A stretch of DNA of 47,200 nucleotides from Bacteroidota bacterium (GTDB taxonomy: Bacteria; Bacteroidota; Bacteroidia; Cytophagales; Cyclobacteriaceae): the NCBI GenBank assembly GCA_022567155.1, contig JADFHN010000026.1:1-47200 (forward strand), given 5' to 3'. The notes under the pieces were generated by a model. The model did not search any database. It worked only from the letters and a program-made list of their open reading frames with translations, and was not told the origin of the DNA. A program made the translations under genes and the position numbers. Each line of letters starts with the position of its first letter. Position 1 is the stretch's first letter. Shown piece by piece: positions 9,398 through 17,902 of this stretch.

Positions 9398-9815
9398 TCG
9401 AATGAAGCACCGTTTTAAAATACCATGCGGGACCCAACATCTTAAAGATGTACGCCGTTTTCTGAACAAGGTGTTGAGTAATTACAATTTGGGAGATATT
9501 GATCAGAACGCACTTGTTCTTGCCGTGGATGAGGTGTGCGCCAATGTGATCATACATTCCTGCTACCTCAATCCCGATATGGTAGTCGAATTAACTGTCG
9601 GACTTGAAGACCGTATGCTCATTTTTGAGATCATCGACCAGGGAGGTGCTTCCGGATTCGACATCAGCTCCTACCGCGGCCCCGATATTGATAAACTGAT
9701 TAAAACCGGTAAAAAGGGAGGTGTTGGGATTATGCTTGTAAGAAAAATTATGGATAAAATCGAGATGGTTTCACAAAATGGAAAAAACATTTGCAGACTT
9801 TATAAAAACCTATGA
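9390..9815 (+). CDS. RsbW-like serine kinase / anti-sigma ATPase (HATPase_c)
   Basis: A 141-residue GHKL ATPase. The N box is AVDEVCANVIIHSC (Glu48, Asn52), the G1 box IIDQGGASGF (Asp83) and the G2 box KKGGVGIMLVRKIMD (about 109-122). These match RsbW/SpoIIAB-type kinases that phosphorylate a STAS partner and bind a target protein. The ATG at 9390 overlaps the STAS gene; an ATG at 9402 (MKHRFK) is the alternative. As there is no linked sigma factor, the target could be an unlinked sigma factor or a different kind of effector. Identity of the fold is certain, the target unknown. Confidence 0.9.
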   Translation: MINRMKHRFKIPCGTQHLKDVRRFLNKVLSNYNLGDIDQNALVLAVDEVCANVIIHSCYLNPDMVVELTVGLEDRMLIFEIIDQGGASGFDISSYRGPDIDKLIKTGKKGGVGIMLVRKIMDKIEMVSQNGKNICRLYKNL

Positions 9816-9892
9816 TTATTATCGTACTTCTTCCATTTCATGATACTTAATTTCATTAAAATTGCACAGATTTTGCTCCAGTGTATCGTATT

Positions 9893-11881
9893 ATGAATCA
9901 GAAGTACCCGTATTTTATATTATATATTCTTTCTCTCCTTATAATTCATCAGCCTGTTTCCGCACAGCCTGACAGTCGTACGCTGTTTGCTATTGATTAC
10001 GAACCCGTATCGATCGACGAGTTTATTTATATATATAAGAAGAATCATTCAGGCAATGACAGCGTTTTTACCAAATACGATATTGATGCGTATCTTGATT
10101 TATACATAAATTTTAAACTGAAGGTTAAAGAAGCCAGATCGCTGGGGCTGGATACCTTGCAATCCTATAAAAATGAACTCAAAAAATACAGATCACAGCT
10201 TATTAAACCTTACCTGACCGAAAAAGAAGTTACCAAAGCGCTTTTAGCAGAAGCATACGATCGTATGAAATATGAAGTGGATATTTCGCACATCCTGATC
10301 AGGGTAAACCCAGATGCCTCCCCGGAAGATACGCTAAAAGCATACCGGAAAGCAATCGAAATTAATAACATGGCCAAAAAGGGTGAGGACTTTGAGATGT
10401 TGGCCGTTCAATATTCTGAAGAGCCGATGGTCAACAGAACAAAAGGGCATCTCGGATATTTTACGGCCTTTCAAATGGTATATCCGTTTGAAAATGCAGC
10501 CTATAATACACCTGTGGGAAAAATTTCAGCCCCGGTAAGAACGCGTTTTGGATACCATGTGTTGTTTGTGCACGATAAGAGGCCCGGCCAGGGCAAAGTG
10601 GCAGTAAGTCATATCATGATCAGGTTTACACCAGGTATGAGCCCGCAGGATTCATTGGATTTAAGAAACAGGATTTTTGAGATTCATGAACGGGCTCTGA
10701 GCGGGTATGTATGGGACGAACTTTGCCGGGAGTACTCCGAAGATAGGAATACCAAAGACCGCGGAGGTAAACTTTCACCGTTTGGAGTAGGTGAAATGTT
10801 GCCCGAACTTGCTGAAGTAGCTTTTACCCTTACTGAACCGGGTGAAATTTCTGATCCGGTTATAACACCTTACGGCTGGCATATTCTCAGACTAGACGAC
10901 AGAATTCCACTCAAAAGCTTTGAAGAGCTTAAACCGGCATTGTCACGTAAGGTAGAACAGGATTCCCGGTCGGATATAAGCCATAAGGCGCTGATTACAA
11001 GATTGAAACAGGAAAATGGATTTACTGAAATCAAAGATGTAGTATACATAGTGGCAAAAGCGGTTGATTCAACTACATTTTATGGATCGTGGAACTTTCC
11101 GTCTGAAGTTATTACAACATCAGATACGCTATTTGCACTTGCTGATTCAATATATACCGTTAAAAAATTTGAGGCTTTTATAAATGATAATTACAGAAAA
11201 GTGACATCGGGAACTCCATCAGCCAGGTTCAGAAAGCTTTACGTTATGTTTTACGAACATGAGATTATCGAATATGAAAAAGCACATCTGGAAATAAAAT
11301 ATCCGGATTTTGGTTTTCTGATGAATGAATACAGGGAAGGTATCTTATTGTTTGAGATAATGGATCAGAAAATATGGTCGCCGGCTTCTGAAGATACTCT
11401 TGGGTTGAAAAGCTTTTATAACAATAATTTAAGTGATTACACCACGAAAGAAACAGCAAGTCTTGTTATTTTTGCAGTTTCAAACGGTCAGAATGCCGAT
11501 GATCTTATCAGGAAGCTCAAAACGTTGATTCCGGATTCAGCCGTAACTCTGGATACGATTATTGAAAAAGCCGAATCTGATCATTTCCGTATAATCAAGT
11601 ATGGGACTTTTACCAAACAAGGGGACCACGCAATGGATGAATACATCAGGGAAAAGGGTGCTTATGTCCTGGAGAATGAACAGTCAGGAAACAAACGCAT
11701 TCTGGCTGTAAAAGAATATAATCCCGGAGGCTTACAGCCCTTTGATGAAATAAAAGGAAATGTGATTGCAGATTACCAGGATTTCCTTGAAAAAGAATGG
11801 ATTGCTTTGCTGAAAAAGAAATACAAGGTGAAAATCGAGAAGAGGGCGTTAAAACAAGTGTACAGAACTATTGAAATATAG
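9893..11881 (+). CDS. Periplasmic peptidyl-prolyl isomerase with two parvulin domains
   Basis: Exported foldase, 662 residues. The ATG at 9893 gives the signal peptide MNQKYPYFILYILSLLIIHQ...VSA-QP; an in-frame GTG at 9881 is less likely. A SurA-like N-domain is followed by parvulin domain 1 (about 125-226: DISHILIRVNP ... GHLGYFTAFQMVYPFE ... RFGYHVLFV) and domain 2 (about 235-340: VSHIMIRFTP ... GGKLSPFGVGEMLPE ... YGWHILRL). The C-terminal about 300 residues are less familiar. It is the first of three consecutive genes of this class; the next starts inside its last codons. A role in outer-membrane protein maturation is inferred from the family. Confidence 0.92.
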   Translation: MNQKYPYFILYILSLLIIHQPVSAQPDSRTLFAIDYEPVSIDEFIYIYKKNHSGNDSVFTKYDIDAYLDLYINFKLKVKEARSLGLDTLQSYKNELKKYRSQLIKPYLTEKEVTKALLAEAYDRMKYEVDISHILIRVNPDASPEDTLKAYRKAIEINNMAKKGEDFEMLAVQYSEEPMVNRTKGHLGYFTAFQMVYPFENAAYNTPVGKISAPVRTRFGYHVLFVHDKRPGQGKVAVSHIMIRFTPGMSPQDSLDLRNRIFEIHERALSGYVWDELCREYSEDRNTKDRGGKLSPFGVGEMLPELAEVAFTLTEPGEISDPVITPYGWHILRLDDRIPLKSFEELKPALSRKVEQDSRSDISHKALITRLKQENGFTEIKDVVYIVAKAVDSTTFYGSWNFPSEVITTSDTLFALADSIYTVKKFEAFINDNYRKVTSGTPSARFRKLYVMFYEHEIIEYEKAHLEIKYPDFGFLMNEYREGILLFEIMDQKIWSPASEDTLGLKSFYNNNLSDYTTKETASLVIFAVSNGQNADDLIRKLKTLIPDSAVTLDTIIEKAESDHFRIIKYGTFTKQGDHAMDEYIREKGAYVLENEQSGNKRILAVKEYNPGGLQPFDEIKGNVIADYQDFLEKEWIALLKKKYKVKIEKRALKQVYRTIEI

Positions 11882-12758
11882 ACGGATTACATATTACCTG
11901 CTGCTTGGGGCATTGCTGATAGTGTCATCTTGTGACTTTCTTAAGATGAAAGATATCGTAGAAAATCCAGACGAAGAAGGACCCATGCCTATTGCCCGTG
12001 TACATAACCACTATCTGTATCTGCATGATGTAGAGGGCCTGGTTGACCGAAGCACTTCACCTGAAGACAGTGCCAGCAGAGTAGAACGATACGTAAACAG
12101 CTGGATAAAAAAACAGTTACTCATAGATGAGGCAGCCACCAAAATCAATTTTAATGAAGCGGAAATTGAAAGAAAAATCCTGGATTACCGTTATAGCTTA
12201 ATGGGATATGAATATCAATCCTATTATATAAACCAGCATTTGAATAAAAATATTCCGGATGATGAAATCCTTGAATATTATGAACATAACCTTGATAACT
12301 TTCCTTTAAAACAAAATATTATACGTGGTAAGTTTATCAAAGTACCCATTGAAGCTCCTAAAATCAACCAGGTTCAAATTTGGATTAAATCAGTAAAACC
12401 TGAGGACCTGGAAAATCTGAGAGAATATTGCCTTAAGTATGCCACAATGTATTCGTTGGAAGATTCCGTATGGCTTAATTTTGATGAAATAATTAGAAAT
12501 ACACCATTGGCTGAATTGCTCAATAAAGTGGATTTTCTGAAAAAAAACCAGTACGCAGAATTCGGAGACGAAGAATCACTCTTTTTTTTAAAGATCGATG
12601 AATATAAAATTTCAGATAATATTTCTCCACTGGATGTTGTACATGAGCAGATTAAAAACATTTTGATAAATAAACGGAAAGTTGAACTTGCACGAAATCT
12701 GGAAAAGGATGTATATGAAAAAGCAAAAAAGAATAATGAATTTGAAATATATAATTAA
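11871..12758 (+). CDS. Lipoprotein of the SurA/PpiC class lacking a parvulin domain
   Basis: A 295-residue predicted lipoprotein. The start is a TTG at 11871 overlapping the preceding gene by 11 bp; it is chosen because it yields MKYRRITYYLLLGALLIVSSC, a full signal peptide with lipobox IVSSC, and the first ATG lies beyond the lipobox. The body has the helical layout of a SurA N-domain (DDEILEYYEHNLDNFPLK..., ENLREYCLKYATMYSLEDSVW) but no GG-x-L-G / FGYH parvulin signature, so it is probably a chaperone-like partner of the two flanking isomerases. The stop is created by a mobile element: the element and its TSD now read TAA (12756-12758); the reconstructed empty site reads TAG at the same place. 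Confidence 0.8.
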   Translation: MKYRRITYYLLLGALLIVSSCDFLKMKDIVENPDEEGPMPIARVHNHYLYLHDVEGLVDRSTSPEDSASRVERYVNSWIKKQLLIDEAATKINFNEAEIERKILDYRYSLMGYEYQSYYINQHLNKNIPDDEILEYYEHNLDNFPLKQNIIRGKFIKVPIEAPKINQVQIWIKSVKPEDLENLREYCLKYATMYSLEDSVWLNFDEIIRNTPLAELLNKVDFLKKNQYAEFGDEESLFFLKIDEYKISDNISPLDVVHEQIKNILINKRKVELARNLEKDVYEKAKKNNEFEIYN

Positions 12759-12771
12759 AGTCTGTCCTTAA
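12736..12771 (+). other. Stranded ancestral start of the surA-like gene (11-codon remnant)
   Basis: ATG at 12736 reads MNLKYII, then runs into the inserted element and stops at 12769-12771. If the 133-bp element and one TAATTA copy are deleted, the reading continues in frame into SGFLTLLVLLGFETRSLSQ-NANG, a textbook signal peptide. This fragment is therefore the original 5' end of the downstream foldase gene. Its stop lies 4 bases before the element's ATG at 12776, an arrangement that could allow translational reinitiation. Confidence 0.85.
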
Positions 12772-12890
12772 AGTAATGATGATTGGAAAATTAAAAAAAA
12801 TGCCGTGCCGGCAGGCAGGCGGGGGTGAAGGGGTGGGTCAATATAAAAAGTCATTCATTTTTTTGAATTATGGACTTTTTAGACAGACTC
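12758..12890 (+). mobile_element. MITE-like element, copy 2 (133 bp), 6-bp TSD TAATTA
   Basis: Shortest copy of the family. Left end AAGTCTGTCCTTAAAGT, right end ACTTTTTAGACAGACTC; TSDs TAATTA at 12752-12757 and 12891-12896. The inside is reduced to a GCCGGCAGGCAGGCGGGGG core and the shared AT-rich right arm. It is inserted where the lipoprotein gene's end overlaps the start of the surA-like gene, and the insertion (139 bp with TSD, 3n+1) shifts the frame of the original start. Confidence 0.9.
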
Positions 12891-14236
12891 TAATTAGTGG
12901 GTTTCTAACATTATTGGTATTGCTCGGTTTTGAGACCAGGAGTTTAAGCCAGAACGCAAACGGAATCGTAATTGACAAAATAGTTGCAAAGGTTGATGAC
13001 TATGCGGTACTGATGTCTGATGTGGAAAAGGCATACCTCGACCTGCTTTCGCGTGGTGTTGTTTCAGGACTCGAAGCCAAGTGCGATATTCTGGAATCAT
13101 TGATTACACAAAAAATGCTTCTGGCACAGGCGGAGATAGATTCGGTGATTGTGATTGATGCTGAGGTGAGCCTGGAACTTGAGAACCGAATGCAGTACTT
13201 CATCAACCAGTTTGGAGGCTCAGAAGAAGAACTCGAAGCATTTTACGACAAACCCCTCGAGCAGATACAGGAGGAAATAAGAGATCAGCTTAAAGATCAG
13301 TTGATCGTAACAAGGATGAACCGTAAAATCACGGAGGATGTAAACGTTACCCCTTCAGAAATCAGGCGATTTTACCACCGGATACCCAAAGACAGCCTGC
13401 CTTATTTCTCTGAAGAGGTTACTATCGGGCAGATTGTAAAAAATCCTGAGTTAAGTGAAAAGCAAAAGGCCGAAGCCAAAGCATTGCTATATGATGTAAA
13501 AAGCAGGATTCTCAATGGTGAAGATTTTGCTGCCCTGGCCATAAAATATTCACAGGATCCGGGATCAGCAACCAATGGTGGTGAGTACAATCATTTTATT
13601 AAACGAGGTGAATTTGTGCCGGAGTTTGAAGCTGTCGCATTTAAACTTGACGTAGATGAATTATCCGATCCGGTTGAAACGGAATTTGGATTCCACCTTA
13701 TTCAGCTACTCGAAAGACGGGGTAATGAATACCGTATACGTCATATACTCATTATTCCTAAGATTACACAGGCAGAAATTGAATTGGCAAAAAAAGAACT
13801 GGACAGTATCCGGACACTCATTGTGGTTGACAGCATACCCTTCGAAACACTGGCAAAAGAACTATCGGATGAAAAGCTGACCGGACAAAATGGAGGTTAT
13901 TTTACAGATACAAGTGGTTCTGACCGAATTCCTACCGAACAGATTGATCCGGATATTTATTTCAAATTAACAAGTACCCTGAAAGTTGGGGAAATAAGTG
14001 AACCACTCGAATATAATATGCCAAATGGCAAACGTGCCGTAAGGCTTATATATTATAAATCGGCCTATAAACCTCACCAGGCAAATTTGAAAGACGACTG
14101 GCAGAAAATCAAATCGGCAGCCTTAAACGAAAAGAAAGCGAAAGCAGAACAGCAATGGTTTGAGAATTCAAAATATAATTTCTTTATACTCGTTGATCAG
14201 GAGTACGAAAAATGCAACATTCTGGGTCGTAATTAA
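12776..14236 (+). CDS. SurA-like periplasmic chaperone/isomerase with element-derived N-terminus
   Basis: Periplasmic foldase of the SurA type with a helical N-domain and two parvulin-like regions (about 211-317: TIGQIVKNP ... GGEYNHFIKRGEFVPEFE ... FGFHLIQL; about 320-430: RIRHILIIPKIT ... NGGYFTDTSG). As now read from ATG 12776 it has 486 residues, but residues 1-38 are encoded by mobile element copy 2 and residues 39-40 by its TSD; genuine sequence begins at SGFLTLLVLLGF. Possible starts are ATG 12776, 12779, 12802 or TTG 12863; the last leaves a compact signal peptide (MNYGLFRQTLISGFLTLLVL). Whether export still works is uncertain. The gene is otherwise intact to its stop, so it may well be expressed. 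Confidence 0.85.
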   Translation: MMIGKLKKMPCRQAGGGEGVGQYKKSFIFLNYGLFRQTLISGFLTLLVLLGFETRSLSQNANGIVIDKIVAKVDDYAVLMSDVEKAYLDLLSRGVVSGLEAKCDILESLITQKMLLAQAEIDSVIVIDAEVSLELENRMQYFINQFGGSEEELEAFYDKPLEQIQEEIRDQLKDQLIVTRMNRKITEDVNVTPSEIRRFYHRIPKDSLPYFSEEVTIGQIVKNPELSEKQKAEAKALLYDVKSRILNGEDFAALAIKYSQDPGSATNGGEYNHFIKRGEFVPEFEAVAFKLDVDELSDPVETEFGFHLIQLLERRGNEYRIRHILIIPKITQAEIELAKKELDSIRTLIVVDSIPFETLAKELSDEKLTGQNGGYFTDTSGSDRIPTEQIDPDIYFKLTSTLKVGEISEPLEYNMPNGKRAVRLIYYKSAYKPHQANLKDDWQKIKSAALNEKKAKAEQQWFENSKYNFFILVDQEYEKCNILGRN

Positions 14237-14273
14237 GTTATTAGTATCATTGTTCCGTGAATTATAATCAGTA

Positions 14274-15239
14274 ATGAAAGAATTTAAATCGGTAGTAGAA
14301 GCAGCAGACGGTCTTGCCGAAGCATATGTAAGATTACGCGAAGAAATCGGGAAAGTGATTATCGGGCAAGAGGAAACGGTTCATCTATTGCTTATTTCAA
14401 TATTCTGTCGGGGTCATTGCCTGCTTGTAGGTGTGCCGGGTTTGGCAAAAACGCTGCTGATTCACACCATTGCTTCAGCACTTGACCTGAAATTTAACCG
14501 GATCCAGTTTACTCCCGACCTGATGCCTTCCGATATTCTTGGCGCCGAAACGCTGGATAAGGAAAGAAATTTACATTTTGTGAAAGGACCGATATTTGGA
14601 AATATCATTCTTGCTGACGAGATCAACCGCACACCTCCCAAAACACAGGCTGCACTACTCGAATCCATGCAGGAATATGCCGTCACGATTGCTGGCAAAA
14701 GGTATGCACTCGAAATGCCGTTTTTTGTGCTTGCAACACAGAACCCGATCGAACAGGAAGGCACCTACCCGCTTCCGGAAGCCCAGCTTGACCGGTTTAT
14801 GTTTAACATCTTTCTTGACTACCCTTCGTACGACAATGAAATTACAATCGTAAAAACAACTACATCGGATAATACGGTGCAGGTCAGCCAGATTATGAGC
14901 GGAGAAGAAATTGTGCAGTTTCAACACCTTGTTCGCCAGGTACCTATTGCTGATAATGTAGTTGAATATGCAGTTAATCTGGTGCATAAGTCCCGGCCAG
15001 GTACGAAAAGGGCGCCAGCCGTCGCGACCGACTTTCTTGAATGGGGTGCCGGGCCGAGGGCATCACAGTATCTGGTACTTGCAGCAAAATGCAATGCCCT
15101 GATCAATGGAAAATACTCTCCCGATATCGAAGATATCCAGGAAATTGCAAAACCTACGCTTAGGCACAGAATGGTGCGCAATTTTAAAGCGGAAGCGGAA
15201 AGCCTGACTGTCGATAAAATTATTGAAGAATTGTTGTAG
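14274..15239 (+). CDS. MoxR-family AAA+ ATPase
   Basis: A 321-residue MoxR ATPase. Walker A is GVPGLAKT (53-60), Walker B IILADEINR (Asp115, Glu116), followed by TPPKTQAALLESMQE and the sensor-1 stretch FVLATQNPIEQEGTYPLPEA; the C-terminal lid (RHRMVRNF) is complete. MoxR proteins act as chaperone-like ATPases, often with VWA-domain partners; none is encoded here, since complex I genes follow after 220 bp. It starts 37 bp after the surA-like gene and is probably in the same transcription unit. The 15240-15459 gap contains a weak CCGGTT/AACCGG inverted repeat and a -7 motif, nothing else clear. Confidence 0.95.
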   Translation: MKEFKSVVEAADGLAEAYVRLREEIGKVIIGQEETVHLLLISIFCRGHCLLVGVPGLAKTLLIHTIASALDLKFNRIQFTPDLMPSDILGAETLDKERNLHFVKGPIFGNIILADEINRTPPKTQAALLESMQEYAVTIAGKRYALEMPFFVLATQNPIEQEGTYPLPEAQLDRFMFNIFLDYPSYDNEITIVKTTTSDNTVQVSQIMSGEEIVQFQHLVRQVPIADNVVEYAVNLVHKSRPGTKRAPAVATDFLEWGAGPRASQYLVLAAKCNALINGKYSPDIEDIQEIAKPTLRHRMVRNFKAEAESLTVDKIIEELL

Positions 15240-15362
15240 TATTTTCCCTGCCCGGTTTCAGCATCTTTTCTTTAACCGGTTATAATCGTGTTCTCTTAAT
15301 ACTGCTGACAAAGATCATCCATTCACAAAATAGATATCATACCTGATTCTGCATTTCACATT

Positions 15363-15370
15363 TATGTTTG
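15363..15370 (+). promoter_or_regulatory. Bacteroidota -7 motif TATGTTTG upstream of nuoA
   Basis: Matches TAnnTTTG in the 220-bp gap between the moxR-like gene and nuoA, about 90 bp before the nuoA start. It is the best candidate for the promoter of the nuo operon; no clear -33 element. Confidence 0.3.
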
Positions 15371-15459
15371 CCGTGGTATAATTGAATGGACAAATTTGAG
15401 AATTATAAGAAAAAAATAGTATTTTCAACCATTGATTTAAATGCTTCATTTCTAAAACG

Positions 15460-15810
15460 ATGGACAAGACTGCTTTAATCCTCTTTGTTATCAGTGCGAT
15501 AGCGATCGTAGGAATCGGAATGATCTTTTCCTGGATCGTAGCGCCGAAATCAAAAAATGCAGTCAAGGAGGAGCCCTATGAATGTGGCATACCCACCAAA
15601 GGTACGTCGTTTATCCAGTTCAGGGTTGGCTATTATCTCTTTGTTATTATTTTCCTGATTTTCGATGTGGAAACTGTTTTTATATTTCCATGGGCAGTTG
15701 TGATGAAAAGCATGGGGATGACTGCTTTTATTGAGATTGTAATCTTTTTCGTGATTCTGGGCCTGGGACTTCTCTATGCCTGGAAGAAAAATGCATTAAA
15801 GTGGGATTGA
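15460..15810 (+). CDS. nuoA: NADH-quinone oxidoreductase-type complex I subunit A
   Basis: Membrane subunit of complex I, 116 residues with three hydrophobic segments (about 5-29, 57-78, 87-108). The conserved loop KEEPYECGIP (with the family's Glu-Cys-Gly) and FDVETVFIFPWA are present. It opens an 11-gene operon nuoABCDHIJKLMN that lacks the nuoEFG NADH-oxidising module. nuoB begins 10 bp downstream. Confidence 0.96.
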   Translation: MDKTALILFVISAIAIVGIGMIFSWIVAPKSKNAVKEEPYECGIPTKGTSFIQFRVGYYLFVIIFLIFDVETVFIFPWAVVMKSMGMTAFIEIVIFFVILGLGLLYAWKKNALKWD

Positions 15811-15820
15811 CTTAAGACTC

Positions 15821-16267
15821 ATGGAAATACATAACAGAGATCAGACGAAAAGAGAGCTTCTTAAGGATTTTCCCGGAGAAGTTCACGAGGTTGGATCTAC
15901 AAATATTGTAGTTACTGCAATGGACAGTATCATTAACTGGTCGCATGCAAATTCGCTTTGGCCACTTACAATCGGCACCTCCTGTTACGCCATCGAAATG
16001 ATGGCTACGGGTGCGTCCAGGCATGACTGGGAACGATTCGGAACAGAAGTTGCACGGTCAGCACCACGGCAGGCAGACCTTATTGTGATCGCCGGAACCA
16101 TTGTGAATAAAATGGCCCTTGTACTTAAACGGCTCTACGATCAGATTGCTGACTCTAAATATGTGATTGCTATGGGAGCGTGTGCCATTTCAAGAGGTCC
16201 TTTTTATTATAATACATATTCTGTGGTCAATGGTGCAGATCACGTCAACCCTGTGCAGACCGCGTAA
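15821..16267 (+). pseudogene. nuoB: Complex I subunit B, apparently decayed (lost N2 cysteines, frameshifted 3' end)
   Basis: NuoB normally carries cluster N2 through four cysteines: a CC pair, GxCAxSGG, and PGCPP. Here the pair reads TSCYAIEMM (Cys55-Tyr56; the Tyr codon TAC at 15986 is one transition from TGC), the third Cys121 is present but in CAISRGPF rather than CAISGGPF, and the reading ends NPVQTA after residue 148. The expected VYVPGCPPRPEALL is missing; in another frame from 16254 a faint CRPRKPLEILY can be read, suggesting loss of about 20 bp. Flanking sequence (MATGASRHDWERFG, EVARSAPRQADLIVIAGTI) is clearly NuoB. Either a real pseudogene, in which case another nuoB should exist, or an assembly problem. 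Confidence 0.7.
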
Positions 16268-16284
16268 GCCGTTGGAAATTTTAT

Positions 16285-16758
16285 ATGAGCAAAAGGATGA
16301 TGGAACAGGAGCAACTAAAAGAAAGAATTCTATCTGTTGTACCGGAAGCCGAGTTTGAGATAACCGGAGGCTATATGAATGCTACCGTTCCTTCCGCCAA
16401 GCTCCATGATCTTGCAAAAAATCTCCGCGAATCAGAAGATACCCTGTTTGATTACCTCTTTTGCCTCACAGGTGTAGACTGGCCCGATCACATGACCGTG
16501 GTATATCACCTGAAATCCACAACACATGGACATAATGTAGTCTTGAAAGCAAAAATCGACAGTCGTGAAAATCCTGAAATTGATACGGTCTCTGATATAT
16601 GGCAAACTGCTGAGTTTCATGAAAGAGAAGTATTTGACCTGTTTGGAATAATATTCCGGAATCATCCCGATCTGAGAAGGATTTTTCTTGATGATGACTG
16701 GGTGGGATATCCACTACGGAAAGATTATGTTGACAAAGTAAATATTATTGAATTATAG
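16285..16758 (+). CDS. nuoC: Complex I subunit C (30-kDa type)
   Basis: Peripheral subunit of the quinone-reducing Q module, 157 residues and separate from NuoD (in many Bacteroidales the two are fused). The signature HEREVFDLFGIIFRNHPDLRRIFLDDDWVGYPLRKDY is intact (about 111-148). The ATG at 16285 is used, but the first codons (SKRMMEQ) resemble the end of an undamaged NuoB, so ATG 16297 or 16300 may be the true start. It ends 6 bp before nuoD. Confidence 0.93.
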   Translation: MSKRMMEQEQLKERILSVVPEAEFEITGGYMNATVPSAKLHDLAKNLRESEDTLFDYLFCLTGVDWPDHMTVVYHLKSTTHGHNVVLKAKIDSRENPEIDTVSDIWQTAEFHEREVFDLFGIIFRNHPDLRRIFLDDDWVGYPLRKDYVDKVNIIEL

Positions 16759-16764
16759 ATACAA

Positions 16765-17898
16765 ATGGCAGAAACAGCTACAAATACAAACACTGGCAAA
16801 CCTCTCGAAACCCAGGAATATTTTATCAATATGGGGCCCCAGCACCCATCCACTCACGGTGTGTTGCGGCTTATGCTTACCCTCGAAGGTGAAACCATTC
16901 ATAATGTAGAGCCACACCTTGGATACATACATCGCAGCATCGAAAAAATGTGTGAGAAGGATACATATGCCCAGATTATCCACCTCACCGACAGAATGGA
17001 TTACCTCTCGTCGCATATGAATAACGAAGCGGTGTCGCTGGCCGTAGAGCAAGGCCTTGAGGTGGAAATGCCGGAGCGCGTAAAAGTGATCCGTACCATT
17101 ATCTCCGAGCTTACACGGCTTTCATCACACCAGCTTTGGTGGGGCGTATTTGGCATGGACCTGGGAGCCATAACTTCCTTTTTGTACGGATTTCGAGACC
17201 GCGAAATGATCATCGATATTTTCGAAGAAACCTGTGGGGCGCGTCTAACCATGAATTACAATGTGCCGGGCGGATTGATGTTTGATATTCACCCAAACTT
17301 CCAGAAGCGTACAAAAGCATTTGTTGAACATTTCAGGCAAAAACTCCCTGAGTATGACCAGTTGCTTACCGGTAATGTTATTTTTGAAATGAGAACCAAA
17401 GGTATCGGCATACTTTCCAAGGAAGACGCTATTTCATTTGGAGTAACAGGACCTACAGGACGGGCATCCGGGTTCTCAAATGACGTCAGAAAACATAATC
17501 CTTACAGCGCATATCCACAGGTTGAATTTAATGAAGTACTCAGAGAAGAAGGTGATTCGTATGCCCGTTACAAAGTACGGATTCAGGAAATGTGGGAATC
17601 GATGTCGATCATTGAACAATTGATAGAAAATATTCCGGAAGGTGATTATAAGGTAAAAACCAAGGCAGTCATCAAGCTCCCCAAAGGCGAGTATTACCAG
17701 AAGGTTGAAACGGCAAGAGGAGAGTTTGGCGTGTATATCATAAGCGAAGGTGGTAAAAGCCCTTACAGGCTGAAATTCAGGTCTCCGGGATTTTCAAATC
17801 TGTCGGCTTTGAATCACATGGCAAAAGGAGTAAAAATTGCCGACCTGGTGGTCATTATGTCAACTCTTGATCTTGTGATACCTGATATTGACAGATAG
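16765..17898 (+). CDS. nuoD: Complex I subunit D (49-kDa type)
   Basis: Quinone-site subunit related to the large subunit of NiFe hydrogenases, 377 residues. Diagnostic parts are [14 protein letters not shown] (about 24-37), [30 protein letters not shown] and the C-terminal [12 protein letters not shown], all intact. It would normally dock on NuoB near cluster N2, so the damage seen in nuoB directly concerns its partner. The stop lies just before nuoH (start at 17903). Confidence 0.97.
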   Translation: MAETATNTNTGKPLETQEYFINMGPQHPSTHGVLRLMLTLEGETIHNVEPHLGYIHRSIEKMCEKDTYAQIIHLTDRMDYLSSHMNNEAVSLAVEQGLEVEMPERVKVIRTIISELTRLSSHQLWWGVFGMDLGAITSFLYGFRDREMIIDIFEETCGARLTMNYNVPGGLMFDIHPNFQKRTKAFVEHFRQKLPEYDQLLTGNVIFEMRTKGIGILSKEDAISFGVTGPTGRASGFSNDVRKHNPYSAYPQVEFNEVLREEGDSYARYKVRIQEMWESMSIIEQLIENIPEGDYKVKTKAVIKLPKGEYYQKVETARGEFGVYIISEGGKSPYRLKFRSPGFSNLSALNHMAKGVKIADLVVIMSTLDLVIPDIDR

Positions 17899-17902
17899 CC
17901 TT

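Noticed and set aside
15240-15300. Terminator after the moxR-like gene (CCGGTT/AACCGG)
   Set aside because: The stem is only 6 bp with an 18-base loop and no T-tract follows.
16167-16358. Plus-strand open frame between nuoB and nuoC
   Set aside because: Not an independent gene: its middle (CRPRKPLEILY) is the frameshifted remnant of the nuoB 3' end, and the rest overlaps nuoC in another frame.
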